NCBI GenBank assembly: GCA_005792225.1
Contig: SXSP01000190.1
Span: forward strand, 1 to 14,121
From: Bdellovibrionales bacterium
GTDB lineage: Bacteria > Bdellovibrionota > Bdellovibrionia > Bdellovibrionales > JAMPXM01
Direction: 5' to 3'
DNA: 14,121 nt
Shown here: one piece after another, positions 6,074-12,867 of the stretch
Position numbering within the stretch: the stretch's first letter is position 1
How the letters are laid out: the number at the start of each line of letters is the position of its first letter
The notes under the pieces: generated by a model
What the model was told of the DNA's origin: nothing
What the model saw: the letters and a program-made list of their open reading frames with translations, nothing else
Database searches by the model: none
Position numbers and translations under genes: made by a program

Positions 6074-7903
6074 TCATTTTCTCAGAGGTGCCGTGAAATT
6101 GGAACCTTCGAGGAACTCGATCAGCTTTCCCGTGACGAAGATGCGGCCTTCTCTCGTTCGCGCTTGATGGCCTTCATCGTCCATGAGAATGAGGGGTGCT
6201 TGAACGCCTCCTTGAGCCAACCGATCTTGAAACGAGACGAGTTGATGGGAAAGCGTTTCGCGCGCACCGTATACCAGGAGCGTCGGAGCCTTGATGTTTG
6301 CCGTACTCGCCTCGAACTTCTCGCTGATGCGAATGGGACCGCCGATGGAGAGCGCGGCATCGTAGGATCCGCTAAAGTAACTTTGAACTGCGAGGGTCAC
6401 GAATCCGCCGTAACCCTCACCTATGGCCGCAATCTTCGGGGTGAGATCCTTTTTACGCCATGACGTCTTGATGTGCTTTGCGAGGTCGGCCGCGTCACCG
6501 ATCGCAACCAAGCCCTTTTCTCCATCATCCGCCGCCGCATATTTTTTTCCGTAGCCGCTGCTTCCGCGGATATTGGGATCAACGACGATGAAGCCGGAGT
6601 TGACGAGCGCCTGCGCCGTCGGATCAAAGACCGGTCGACTCTGCTGGGTGGGCCCATCGTGAAAACGAACGACGACGGAACAAGGATCCGCCGAACACTT
6701 TTCGGGACGTCTCACCCACATCGGAATTTTTGATCCGTCCCTCGCCGGAAAACTTTCGAGGACCGCCTTTGCAACTTTCTCCTGGAGCTTGCCCGCCCTC
6801 GTCCACAACGTGAGTTGTTTAGAGGCCCAGTCGTAAACGTAAGTGCTCTTCGGATTCGAAGCCTGACTGGCCGAGAGAGTCACGAACCTTCCCAGGCGTG
6901 AGATATTCCCCACGCTCACGTCATCGGCTCCTTCGATGGACGGAAGCTTCAGGAGATCAAACGTCTTCGGATCCATCACTTCAACCTGCTGGCGTCCTTT
7001 TACATTTCGATTGAGATAGATTCGAAAACGCATGCGATCGATCTTGATCGAGTCGATGTCATTCGGCTCTTCGAACGAGATCGCCTTCAACTGACCCTGC
7101 TGACCGTGATAGAGTTTGCGGTATTCGCCGTAGTTATTGGTGGCCACGAGAACCTCGCCAGCACCCTTTGCGAAAGTCACCTCGTAATCACCCGACTCGT
7201 TTTGTCCGACGATCGGTGCCCATTTGTTTTCTTCGCGGATGAAGACCCAGTACTCGCGAATATTTTCGCCTTTTCGCTTTCCCATGAGGATCGTGGCGTC
7301 GCCCCAGGTGTCGGCAACAAACCACTCCCCCTCTTGCATCGTCAGAGACACTCGTGTTCTCTGCGGGACTGAGAATTGATAGAGATGAGTCGCATCCGGC
7401 TTTGTATCGTTCGCGGTGTAGTAGATCGACTGGGCGTCATTCGTGATCCAGCCGTACTCAACACGAACGCCGGGCTTATGAAAGATCTCGGTCGTCGAAC
7501 TTCCGTCGGCGGAGACGAGATAAAGACCTTCATTTTTCTCGCCCGCTCGCGCTTTTGCGACAATCAGGAACTGCCCGTCGGGACTGAAGTCCACGAGTCG
7601 TGTCGCCTCAACACCGCTCGTGACTTGCACAGGTTGAGCCGAGGGAGAGTCCAAACGCCAAACTTGCGAGACTCCAGAGCGCGTCCAATTGAAAAAATAG
7701 GACTTCTTTTCACCTGGAGAAATGAGGCCCGGCTCGGCACTTTCAAGATCAAACGCGCGCTGCACCTGAGTGCGCGTTTTTTCGGAGAGTGGCGTGAGCT
7801 CCGTCGGCTTCAGGGCGACGGGGGTTGTTTTCGTTGGCGTCGAGCAGGCTGTTAAGACCAAAATCGAGAGGAGCGCGCTGGGTGCAAAAAGTGATTTCAT
7901 CAT
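6074..7903 (-). CDS. S9 (prolyl-oligopeptidase-like) lipoprotein lacking the catalytic serine
   Basis: From ATG 7903 the protein has 609 residues. A lipoprotein signal peptide ends in LTAC with lipidated Cys20. Residues about 50-370 form a beta-propeller-like region with WD40/TolB-style repeats (SPDG at 107-110, SADG at 131-134). Residues about 380-600 are an S9 alpha/beta-hydrolase domain: RFHDGP (413-418), where relatives have HGGP, DPNIRGSSGYG (442-452), then GEGYGG (495-500) where active enzymes have GxSxGG. Gly497 therefore replaces the nucleophile Ser. The acid position in YGARET (545-550) appears to be Glu549 rather than Asp, while His579 in DEGH is kept. The stretch between AALSIGGP and IKAPTLL is also shorter than usual. 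It is probably a non-catalytic binding lipoprotein. A TTG at 7918 is an alternative start but adds a non-typical prefix. It is first in an operon with the acyltransferase. Confidence 0.85.
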   Translation of the reverse strand: MMKSLFAPSALLSILVLTACSTPTKTTPVALKPTELTPLSEKTRTQVQRAFDLESAEPGLISPGEKKSYFFNWTRSGVSQVWRLDSPSAQPVQVTSGVEATRLVDFSPDGQFLIVAKARAGEKNEGLYLVSADGSSTTEIFHKPGVRVEYGWITNDAQSIYYTANDTKPDATHLYQFSVPQRTRVSLTMQEGEWFVADTWGDATILMGKRKGENIREYWVFIREENKWAPIVGQNESGDYEVTFAKGAGEVLVATNNYGEYRKLYHGQQGQLKAISFEEPNDIDSIKIDRMRFRIYLNRNVKGRQQVEVMDPKTFDLLKLPSIEGADDVSVGNISRLGRFVTLSASQASNPKSTYVYDWASKQLTLWTRAGKLQEKVAKAVLESFPARDGSKIPMWVRRPEKCSADPCSVVVRFHDGPTQQSRPVFDPTAQALVNSGFIVVDPNIRGSSGYGKKYAAADDGEKGLVAIGDAADLAKHIKTSWRKKDLTPKIAAIGEGYGGFVTLAVQSYFSGSYDAALSIGGPIRISEKFEASTANIKAPTLLVYGARETLSHQLVSFQDRLAQGGVQAPLILMDDEGHQARTREGRIFVTGKLIEFLEGSNFTAPLRK

Positions 7904-7995
7904 GTTCGTTATTATCAATCAGACGCGCGCCAAACGCACGTCGCCCCGTCCAAGGTCCGTACGACTAAAGTTCCAGCGAACCCGACCCGATCAAT

Positions 7996-8016
7996 GTTGC
8001 CAACGATGGAGGCAAC
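7996..8016 (+). promoter_or_regulatory. Small inverted repeat at the ribosome-binding site of the LD-transpeptidase gene
   Basis: GTTGCC (7996-8001) can pair with GGCAAC (8011-8016) around a nine-base loop. The Shine-Dalgarno GGAGG (8008-8012), which fixes the start at ATG 8018 with a five-base spacer, lies partly in the loop and partly in the right arm. Six base pairs is a weak hairpin and chance is possible. Confidence 0.3.
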
Positions 8017-8017
8017 C

Positions 8018-8785
8018 ATGGGTCTCATTCCCAAAACAACAAAAACAGTTCTCCTCTCCGGTCTGGTCTTTCTTGCGGCCTGCGCGCCCCAAGGAAAATT
8101 CTCCTCAGCGATCGACGGACTGACCGATGAACCAATGACGGAGCAAGAATGGATTGAGTCGGAAGCCCCGACTGACGTCCAGCAAAAAGCCGCGGAGATG
8201 AGCCAGTTCTCGGTTCCGCAGCTTACAGTGATGGAAGAGGCCCGCATCCTCGCAAAATATGATTACCTCGACCCGAAGCACGAAGTTCCGAGTGAGCTTC
8301 TCGAGAAAGCGGTTGTTTACTACGACACCAACTACGCGAATGTAAAAAACAAAAATTATATCGCCGTCATCGACTTGAAAAAGAAATCGACGCTCAACCG
8401 CTTCTTCATCGTCAACATGAAGACGGGTGCGGTCCTGGCCCTTCGTACGGCTCACGGCAAAGGATCCGACGCCGATCACGATGGTTACGCCGAGAAGTTC
8501 AGCAACAAACACGGGTCAGGCGCGAGCTCGCTCGGATACGCGATGACCGCGGGAACCTACAACAGTAAGAAATTCGGCTACGCGCTTCGCATGCACGGCC
8601 TCTCTTCCACGAACTCGAACTTCTACGCGCGCGCCGTTGTCATCCACGGTGCCAACTACGTAAAACAAGCCGCCGTGAAACAGGGCCGCAGCCTCGGCTG
8701 TCCCGCCGTTGACTTCGATTACCGCGATCAGGTCGTCAACAACCTGAAAAACGGCGCCGTCGTTTACCTGGGTCTCTCGAAGTAA
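8018..8785 (+). CDS. Murein L,D-transpeptidase catalytic-domain lipoprotein (YkuD_2 type)
   Basis: From ATG 8018, chosen by GGAGG five bases upstream over ATG 7994, the protein has 255 residues. The signal peptide ends in LAAC with lipidated Cys22, followed by Ala, which predicts outer-membrane sorting. A linker of about 60-80 residues precedes the catalytic domain (about 98-253). That domain has VIHGANYV with His210 and GRSLGCPAV with Ser225 and nucleophile Cys228, the HG...SxGC signature of L,D-transpeptidases. AHGKGS (145-150) and GTYNSKKFGYALRMHG also match the YkuD_2 ('murein L,D-transpeptidase catalytic domain') family. It is expected to form 3-3 peptide cross-links, attach proteins, or exchange D-amino acids in peptidoglycan. 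The next gene on the same strand is a coiled-coil membrane protein, and MepA lies convergent to that. Confidence 0.92.
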   Translation: MGLIPKTTKTVLLSGLVFLAACAPQGKFSSAIDGLTDEPMTEQEWIESEAPTDVQQKAAEMSQFSVPQLTVMEEARILAKYDYLDPKHEVPSELLEKAVVYYDTNYANVKNKNYIAVIDLKKKSTLNRFFIVNMKTGAVLALRTAHGKGSDADHDGYAEKFSNKHGSGASSLGYAMTAGTYNSKKFGYALRMHGLSSTNSNFYARAVVIHGANYVKQAAVKQGRSLGCPAVDFDYRDQVVNNLKNGAVVYLGLSK

Positions 8786-8788
8786 AAC

Positions 8789-8825
8789 CTTCGTCCAGTT
8801 GATGGGTTCCCCCATTCAACCGAAG
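8789..8825 (+). terminator. Imperfect hairpin between the LD-transpeptidase and the membrane protein gene
   Basis: CTTCG (8789-8793) plus GTTGATGGG (8798-8806) can pair with CCCATTCAAC (8811-8820) plus CGAAG (8821-8825), with one extra T and an internal bulge of TCCA. It follows the LD-transpeptidase stop. The T-run after it is poor (AGTCTTT). The right end (GAAGAG, 8822-8827) is also the only Shine-Dalgarno-like element for ATG 8836, so it may act as an attenuating hairpin rather than a terminator. Confidence 0.3.
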
Positions 8826-8835
8826 AGTCTTTAAG

Positions 8836-9678
8836 ATGATGAAGCTCTACGTACTCTTACTCGGACTCTCCGCCCTCGTCATATCTGGCGTGGGCGCGAC
8901 GTTCTCGGTCACGGGCCTGGCGAAGCTCTTCTCCGGCGCCCCGACCGCGGTCATGTTCATGGCCGGAGCGCTCGAGTTCGCTAAGCTCATCTGCGCGAGC
9001 TTCCTCCACCGTACATGGAACGTGATGAACCCGTTCCTGAAAACCTATCTCACCATTGCGATCTCGATTCTCGTCGCCATCACTTCGATGGGGATCTTCG
9101 GCTATCTCACCCATGCCTACCAGTCGACGTCCGAGAAGTTGAAAGCAACCGAGGTCCGCATCGAATCGTTCGCGAAAGAAGAAAAGCGAATCAACTCCGA
9201 GATCGAGCGACTTGAAAATGAAATCAAAGCGATTCCCGAGGAACGCATTTCAAAACGTCTCGAGATGCAGAAAGAATTCGCCCCGCAATTCGAAACTTTG
9301 AAGCGCCAAGCCCTCGATACCAATATCCGCATGCGTGAGCTCAACATCCAAAAGCTCTCGTTCCAAACGGAAATCGGTCCGCTCCTCTACGTGGCCCGAG
9401 CGATGGGTCGAGACACCGATACCGTCGCGCACTGGTTGATCTTCATCTTCGTCATGGTCTTTGATCCCCTCGCAGTTTGCTTGGTCGTCTCCACGAGCTT
9501 CGCGATTCAACTCGCGCAAAAAGAATCAAAAGAAAAGCGCGAACGAATCGAAAAAGAAAAACACGAAGCGGCGTTGCGCGAAGCCCAACGACAAGCCGAA
9601 CTCAAGGCCGTTCAAACGCCGCACTTGGCCCCGGTCGAGAACGTGGTCACCGAAGAAGCGGCGAAGACCGCAATCTAG
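8836..9678 (+). CDS. Four-TM membrane protein with periplasmic coiled coil, similar in pattern to T4-like marine phage proteins
   Basis: The 280-residue protein has hydrophobic segments at about 4-26, 35-56, 70-92 and 199-225. A long charged coiled coil (about 98-178) sits between segments 3 and 4, and a Lys/Glu/Arg-rich helix follows (about 229-260). Notable signatures are GLAKLFSGA (27-35), LEFAKLICASFLHR (46-59), LKTYLTIAISILVAITSMGIFGYL (68-91) and VFDPLAV (208-214). From memory, this combination occurs in uncharacterised membrane proteins of cyanophage- and pelagiphage-type myoviruses and some bacteria; no function is established there. With four TM segments the coiled coil and the C-terminal helix fall on opposite sides of the membrane if the coil is periplasmic. 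It lies 50 bp after the LD-transpeptidase gene and overlaps the MepA stop by four bases. Confidence 0.7.
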   Translation: MMKLYVLLLGLSALVISGVGATFSVTGLAKLFSGAPTAVMFMAGALEFAKLICASFLHRTWNVMNPFLKTYLTIAISILVAITSMGIFGYLTHAYQSTSEKLKATEVRIESFAKEEKRINSEIERLENEIKAIPEERISKRLEMQKEFAPQFETLKRQALDTNIRMRELNIQKLSFQTEIGPLLYVARAMGRDTDTVAHWLIFIFVMVFDPLAVCLVVSTSFAIQLAQKESKEKRERIEKEKHEAALREAQRQAELKAVQTPHLAPVENVVTEEAAKTAI

Positions 9679-10433
9679 CAGCCCGTTTCAGGTCCCGGAT
9701 CTCCACGCTCGAGACAAAGCGGATGCTGAGGCGAGCACCGAATCCGAACATGCATATGATCGTCATGTCCTTGAAGCGGACTGATCTTGCTCATAAGCTC
9801 GGCATCCATTGGATTTTCGAGAAGCCTTTTCTCTCGCGCCCAATCGCAAGCCGTCGCCTTTAATTTCGGGTGAACGAAGATGTACTTCACAATCGAAATG
9901 CGTTTGCCGTGACGCTCGATCTTCTGACTCTGAAGCAGGCGCCAAAATTTCCAGTTCTTCTCGATATCGAACCGATCGCTCACTTCGCCAGACTCATCGA
10001 GCACGGACTTCCATTTAGTTTGTCCCATATACAAAAGATCGACGTCTAAACCATTTTGATGACTGCTATGCGGCCGAAACGGCCCGCCAAATTGCACCGC
10101 GATCGCCCCTACGTGAATCGGCACGCTCGCATCCACCGTCTTCTCGTAAACTGCGGCGGCCCCTTGAATGAGAGAAAGCATGTGACCGGCACCATACGTC
10201 TCCGCCGGTCTCCCGATTCGAACGAAACCGGGTCCCTTCTCGGGAAGCTGCGAGGCATTTTGAAGTTTGCCGTCGACACCATCGTGCGTGTTCGCGTAGT
10301 TCACCGCCCAACCGCCTCCTTCAAGATCCAACCCAAAATCTAAGCCAGACGCGACTTCGGCCGCCGTTTTTTTGAGTGGAAATAAAACGAGCACAATGGA
10401 TGAGAACGCAATTCGCAAAAATAAACTTGTCAT
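9675..10433 (-). CDS. mepA: Penicillin-insensitive murein endopeptidase, MepA family (M74)
   Basis: This 252-residue periplasmic zinc hydrolase is expected to cut D-Ala-mDAP (and possibly LD) cross-links in peptidoglycan. A signal peptide covers about residues 1-25. The LAS/M74 motifs are intact: FRPHSSHQNGLDVDLLYMG with His125 and Asp132 as zinc ligands (His122 also conserved), and QGHDDHMHVRIRC with His226 and His228. The N-terminal GAGHMLSLI (81-89) and the PIHVGAIAVQFGGPFRPH region also match MepA. Cys residues at 196, 233, 240 and 252 could form disulfides, as in the E. coli enzyme. The start ATG at 10433 has AGAAGG (complement of 10439-10444) five bases upstream. The gene converges on the coiled-coil membrane gene, with both TAG stops overlapping. 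Confidence 0.93.
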   Translation of the reverse strand: MTSLFLRIAFSSIVLVLFPLKKTAAEVASGLDFGLDLEGGGWAVNYANTHDGVDGKLQNASQLPEKGPGFVRIGRPAETYGAGHMLSLIQGAAAVYEKTVDASVPIHVGAIAVQFGGPFRPHSSHQNGLDVDLLYMGQTKWKSVLDESGEVSDRFDIEKNWKFWRLLQSQKIERHGKRISIVKYIFVHPKLKATACDWAREKRLLENPMDAELMSKISPLQGHDDHMHVRIRCSPQHPLCLERGDPGPETGC

Positions 10434-10497
10434 GCAGACCTTCTATCAAAGAAGCCACTACACATGGTTGTAGGTCGAGACAGTTAGGATTGACAGA

Positions 10498-11151
10498 GTG
10501 CTTCCCGCCGGGTCAAAAGGGGACGTGCCTTACAACGTGCGTCCATTTCAAGTTGAATCCGTCGCCCCACCGACGCAACTCACGGAGATTCCGTCGGGTT
10601 TTCTGAACTCAACCGAGCCGATTGATCTCGAAATCGGCTGCGGGGTCGGTTGGCATCCCATTCGCTACGCGACTGAAAATTCGGACCGCCGACTCATCGC
10701 GATCGAACACACGAGAGAAAAGTTCGAAAAATTCCACTCACGTTATTTACGTCACCCCAACCTCACGAATCTTCTTCCAATTCACGCCGACGCCGTTCGT
10801 TGGATCACCCACGCCTTAAAGCCGGGTTGTTTAAGCCGTTGCTTTCTTCTCTACCCCAATCCCGAACCCAAGGCCGTCAACAGGCGTTGGTTACGTATGC
10901 CCTTTATGCACAAGCTTCTCGAAACCCTCGCTCGAGACGGCGAACTCATCCTCGCAACGAACGAGCAAACTTATTTCGACGAAGCCAAGGAGTGGGCCGA
11001 AAACTATTGGAATCTTGAGATTCTCGAAGCTCGCTCGTTTTCAGACTCAACCAAACCCCTCGGAATCCCGCGAACGCACTTCGAAAAGAAGTACCTCGAA
11101 CGCGGCGAAATCTGCCACGATCTCCGCTTAAGGAAGAAAAACCATGCGTAA
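10498..11151 (+). CDS. TrmB-like SAM-dependent methyltransferase (divergent tRNA m7G46-type)
   Basis: The 217-residue Rossmann methyltransferase shows SAM motif I LEIGCGVGWHP (44-54), acidic Glu70 in IAIEHTREKFEKF, and HADAV (96-100). FLLYPNPEPKAVNRRW lies near 116-131, and PRTHFEKKYLERGE near 191-204. The order and the final T..E pair match TrmB, which makes 7-methylguanosine at tRNA position 46. However, TrmB's usual DPWPKKRH segment is here NPEPKAVN, so activity or substrate may differ. The GTG start at 10498 has TAGGA (10485-10489) eight bases upstream. GTG codons at 10525 and 10537 are alternatives, and the N-terminal 15-25 residues are uncertain. The stop overlaps the following oxygenase start by eight bases, indicating a coupled pair. 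Confidence 0.8.
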   Translation: MLPAGSKGDVPYNVRPFQVESVAPPTQLTEIPSGFLNSTEPIDLEIGCGVGWHPIRYATENSDRRLIAIEHTREKFEKFHSRYLRHPNLTNLLPIHADAVRWITHALKPGCLSRCFLLYPNPEPKAVNRRWLRMPFMHKLLETLARDGELILATNEQTYFDEAKEWAENYWNLEILEARSFSDSTKPLGIPRTHFEKKYLERGEICHDLRLRKKNHA

Positions 11152-12052
11152 ATCACTCATCACCGTCGACTCCTTCTTCAAAGAAGCGAAGGTCCTCAGA
11201 ACTGACTTCGAAACACGGTTTAAAGACCCGCGCGAACCTCGCTCGGACCGCTTCGTTTGGGACTACTGGCACGTGCCCGGGCAATACACGACCTTGCGCA
11301 CGCCCGCCTACCACTTCTTCCCGCAAAAACTCTACGAGCGTTTTCACAACCAACTCGTTTGGTGGGGCCGTCGCAACTTAGGCTGCCACGATATCTCGCC
11401 CCCTTGGATGAGCTGCTACATCGATGGATGTAAACAAGAACTCCATGGCGATCTCCCGCACGGTCCCTGGGCCTTCGTTTATTCCCTGACCCCCTGGAAG
11501 GAGCGCAAATTCCGCGGCGGAGAAACAATCCTCCTCAAAGAAGAAATCCTCAGCTACTGGCAAGGCTTCCAATCCGGTCGCGGCCTCGAAGAAAAGGACA
11601 TCCTCACTGAAGTTCCCGCGATCTTTAACCGGCTCACAGTTTTCGATCCCCGGATTCCTCACGGTGTGCGCGAGGTCGAAGGCGTTCGCGATCTTCTCGA
11701 CGGACGACTCGTTATTCATGGTTGGTTCGTCCAACCCCGCCCTTTCATCGAAGGCCCGCTCTCAACCAAGGATCTCCAAGTCGCCATCAATGACTTGAGC
11801 GAAGATCTCGGCCATATCCTCTCCGAAGGGGTCGACGTCCACGGCACACTCAGCGTGAAATTCACGGTGACCACCAAAGGCGAAGTCACGAAAGTCTCCA
11901 CCCTCTCAAACGCGATTCGCCATCCCAATGGCGATGAGCGAATCGAGAAGGCGCTCGTCTCGCATATCCAATCTTTCTTGAAGAATGTAAAATTCCGAAA
12001 GCAGCGCGCTCAATCGACGGTGACACTACCGCTCATCTTCGAGGCCGTCTGA
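11144..12052 (+). CDS. 2-oxoglutarate/Fe(II) oxygenase fused to a TonB/AgmX-type C-terminal domain
   Basis: The 302-residue protein begins with a double-stranded beta-helix dioxygenase domain (about 20-200). The iron ligands appear as His101 and Asp103 in ELHGDLPHGP and His173 in PRIPHGV; Arg188 before LVIHGWF is the likely 2-oxoglutarate ligand. RKFRGGETIL (121-130) matches prolyl-hydroxylase-like enzymes. Residues about 232-300 (GTLSVKFTVTTKGEV...FLKNVKF...STVTLPLIFE) resemble the C-terminal beta domain of TonB/AgmX proteins. No signal peptide is seen, so the protein should be cytoplasmic, which is odd for a TonB-like domain. The substrate is unknown. AAGGA (11130-11134) lies nine bases before the ATG, and the gene overlaps the methyltransferase gene by eight bases, so the two are probably made together. 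The 3' 43 bp overlap the convergent hydrolase gene. Confidence 0.82.
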   Translation: MRKSLITVDSFFKEAKVLRTDFETRFKDPREPRSDRFVWDYWHVPGQYTTLRTPAYHFFPQKLYERFHNQLVWWGRRNLGCHDISPPWMSCYIDGCKQELHGDLPHGPWAFVYSLTPWKERKFRGGETILLKEEILSYWQGFQSGRGLEEKDILTEVPAIFNRLTVFDPRIPHGVREVEGVRDLLDGRLVIHGWFVQPRPFIEGPLSTKDLQVAINDLSEDLGHILSEGVDVHGTLSVKFTVTTKGEVTKVSTLSNAIRHPNGDERIEKALVSHIQSFLKNVKFRKQRAQSTVTLPLIFEAV

Positions 12053-12867
12053 GCGGGACCGACAAAATCGCAAACCGCCCTCACAAAATCGGAAGATTTC
12101 AAAATCTTCCGATGCCCCACGCCCACGAGGGTAACGAGTCGCGCCTTCTTCCAGTGCTGCACGATCTCTTCCGCATTCGAGAACGGAACATCCTTATCCT
12201 CGGGATCATGAACGACGAGCCCCGAAGCCTTGATCTTAGGCGCAAGCTTCTCGATCGAGAGATCATCGAGTCCATAACCGGTCCACGTCTCAATGTATCG
12301 AACAAACGCGTGAGCTCCTCGCTCCGAAAGCTTCATCCGCCGACAAAAGTTATCGAAGATCCAACGAATACTCGCCGGAACGGCCACGAGAACCGCCGAC
12401 TCCACCCGAGCCCCGCGCGCGAGCGTGAGAGCCGTGGCCGAGCCACCGAACGAATGCGCGACGATGCAACGAACCTCTCCGATCTCCTCGATGACCTTCA
12501 TCAACGCATCCGAGAACATCGGAATCGTCGTCTGATGCCCCTTCGAAAACCCGTGCCCCGGCCCATCAAACGCAACGACCTGATATCCAAGCTGAAGTAA
12601 GGGATCCAAGAGAAAACCCAACTGCGTCCCGCGCCCCGCCCAACCATGAACGAGCATGACCGCAGGCGCATTTGAATCACCCCACCTCACAATTCCGATC
12701 TCGCCGGCGAGCATTTGTTTCTTGCCCCTCTCGACGAGCTTCGATTCCCAATCCGGTCTTCCGATTTTTCGTGGAGTCGTAAAAACGCGAGCCGCGAAAC
12801 GCGCCGCGAGCGGTGGAGCAACGTAACTCAACAAACTTAAACTATTGCGTACGAGTGCGGGATTCAT
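12010..12867 (-). CDS. Alpha/beta hydrolase (serine hydrolase)
   Basis: Starting at ATG 12867 the protein has 285 residues. The oxyanion motif VHGWAGRG (73-80), the DGPGHGFS loop (101-108), the nucleophile elbow AHSFGGS with Ser139, the acid in PEDKDVPF (Asp226) and GHRKIL with His252 make a complete catalytic triad. The family covers esterases, lipases and similar hydrolases; the substrate cannot be read from sequence. AAGGA (complement of 12872-12876) lies four bases before this start, which is why it is preferred over ATG 12909, whose extension is a basic, low-complexity stretch. It overlaps the end of the thioesterase gene by 26 bp, so it is the third gene of the operon. A perfect 12-bp palindrome lies inside its 3' part, and its end is antisense to the oxygenase gene. 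Confidence 0.88.
   Translation of the reverse strand: MNPALVRNSLSLLSYVAPPLAARFAARVFTTPRKIGRPDWESKLVERGKKQMLAGEIGIVRWGDSNAPAVMLVHGWAGRGTQLGFLLDPLLQLGYQVVAFDGPGHGFSKGHQTTIPMFSDALMKVIEEIGEVRCIVAHSFGGSATALTLARGARVESAVLVAVPASIRWIFDNFCRRMKLSERGAHAFVRYIETWTGYGLDDLSIEKLAPKIKASGLVVHDPEDKDVPFSNAEEIVQHWKKARLVTLVGVGHRKILKSSDFVRAVCDFVGPAQTASKMSGSVTVD
12088..12113. repeat. Perfect 12-bp inverted repeat inside the alpha/beta hydrolase gene (possible bidirectional hairpin)
   Basis: Bases 12088-12099 (ATCGGAAGATTT) and 12102-12113 are exact reverse complements separated by CA. The site encodes RKILKSSDF of the hydrolase, next to its catalytic His, and lies 36 bp past the stop of the convergent oxygenase gene. 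On the - strand the stem is followed by TTTTGTG, like a weak terminator within the reading frame; on the + strand it is followed by GCCCCAC. It could stop read-through from the oxygenase side, or be a coincidence of coding sequence. Confidence 0.5.

Noticed and set aside
10490..10495. TTGACA that could be a -35 box for the methyltransferase gene
   Set aside because: It lies only two bases before the likely GTG start and no -10 follows at 16-18 bp.
12112..12600. 162-codon open frame on the + strand
   Set aside because: Antisense to the alpha/beta hydrolase with intact triad; the translation is Arg-rich and without domain features.
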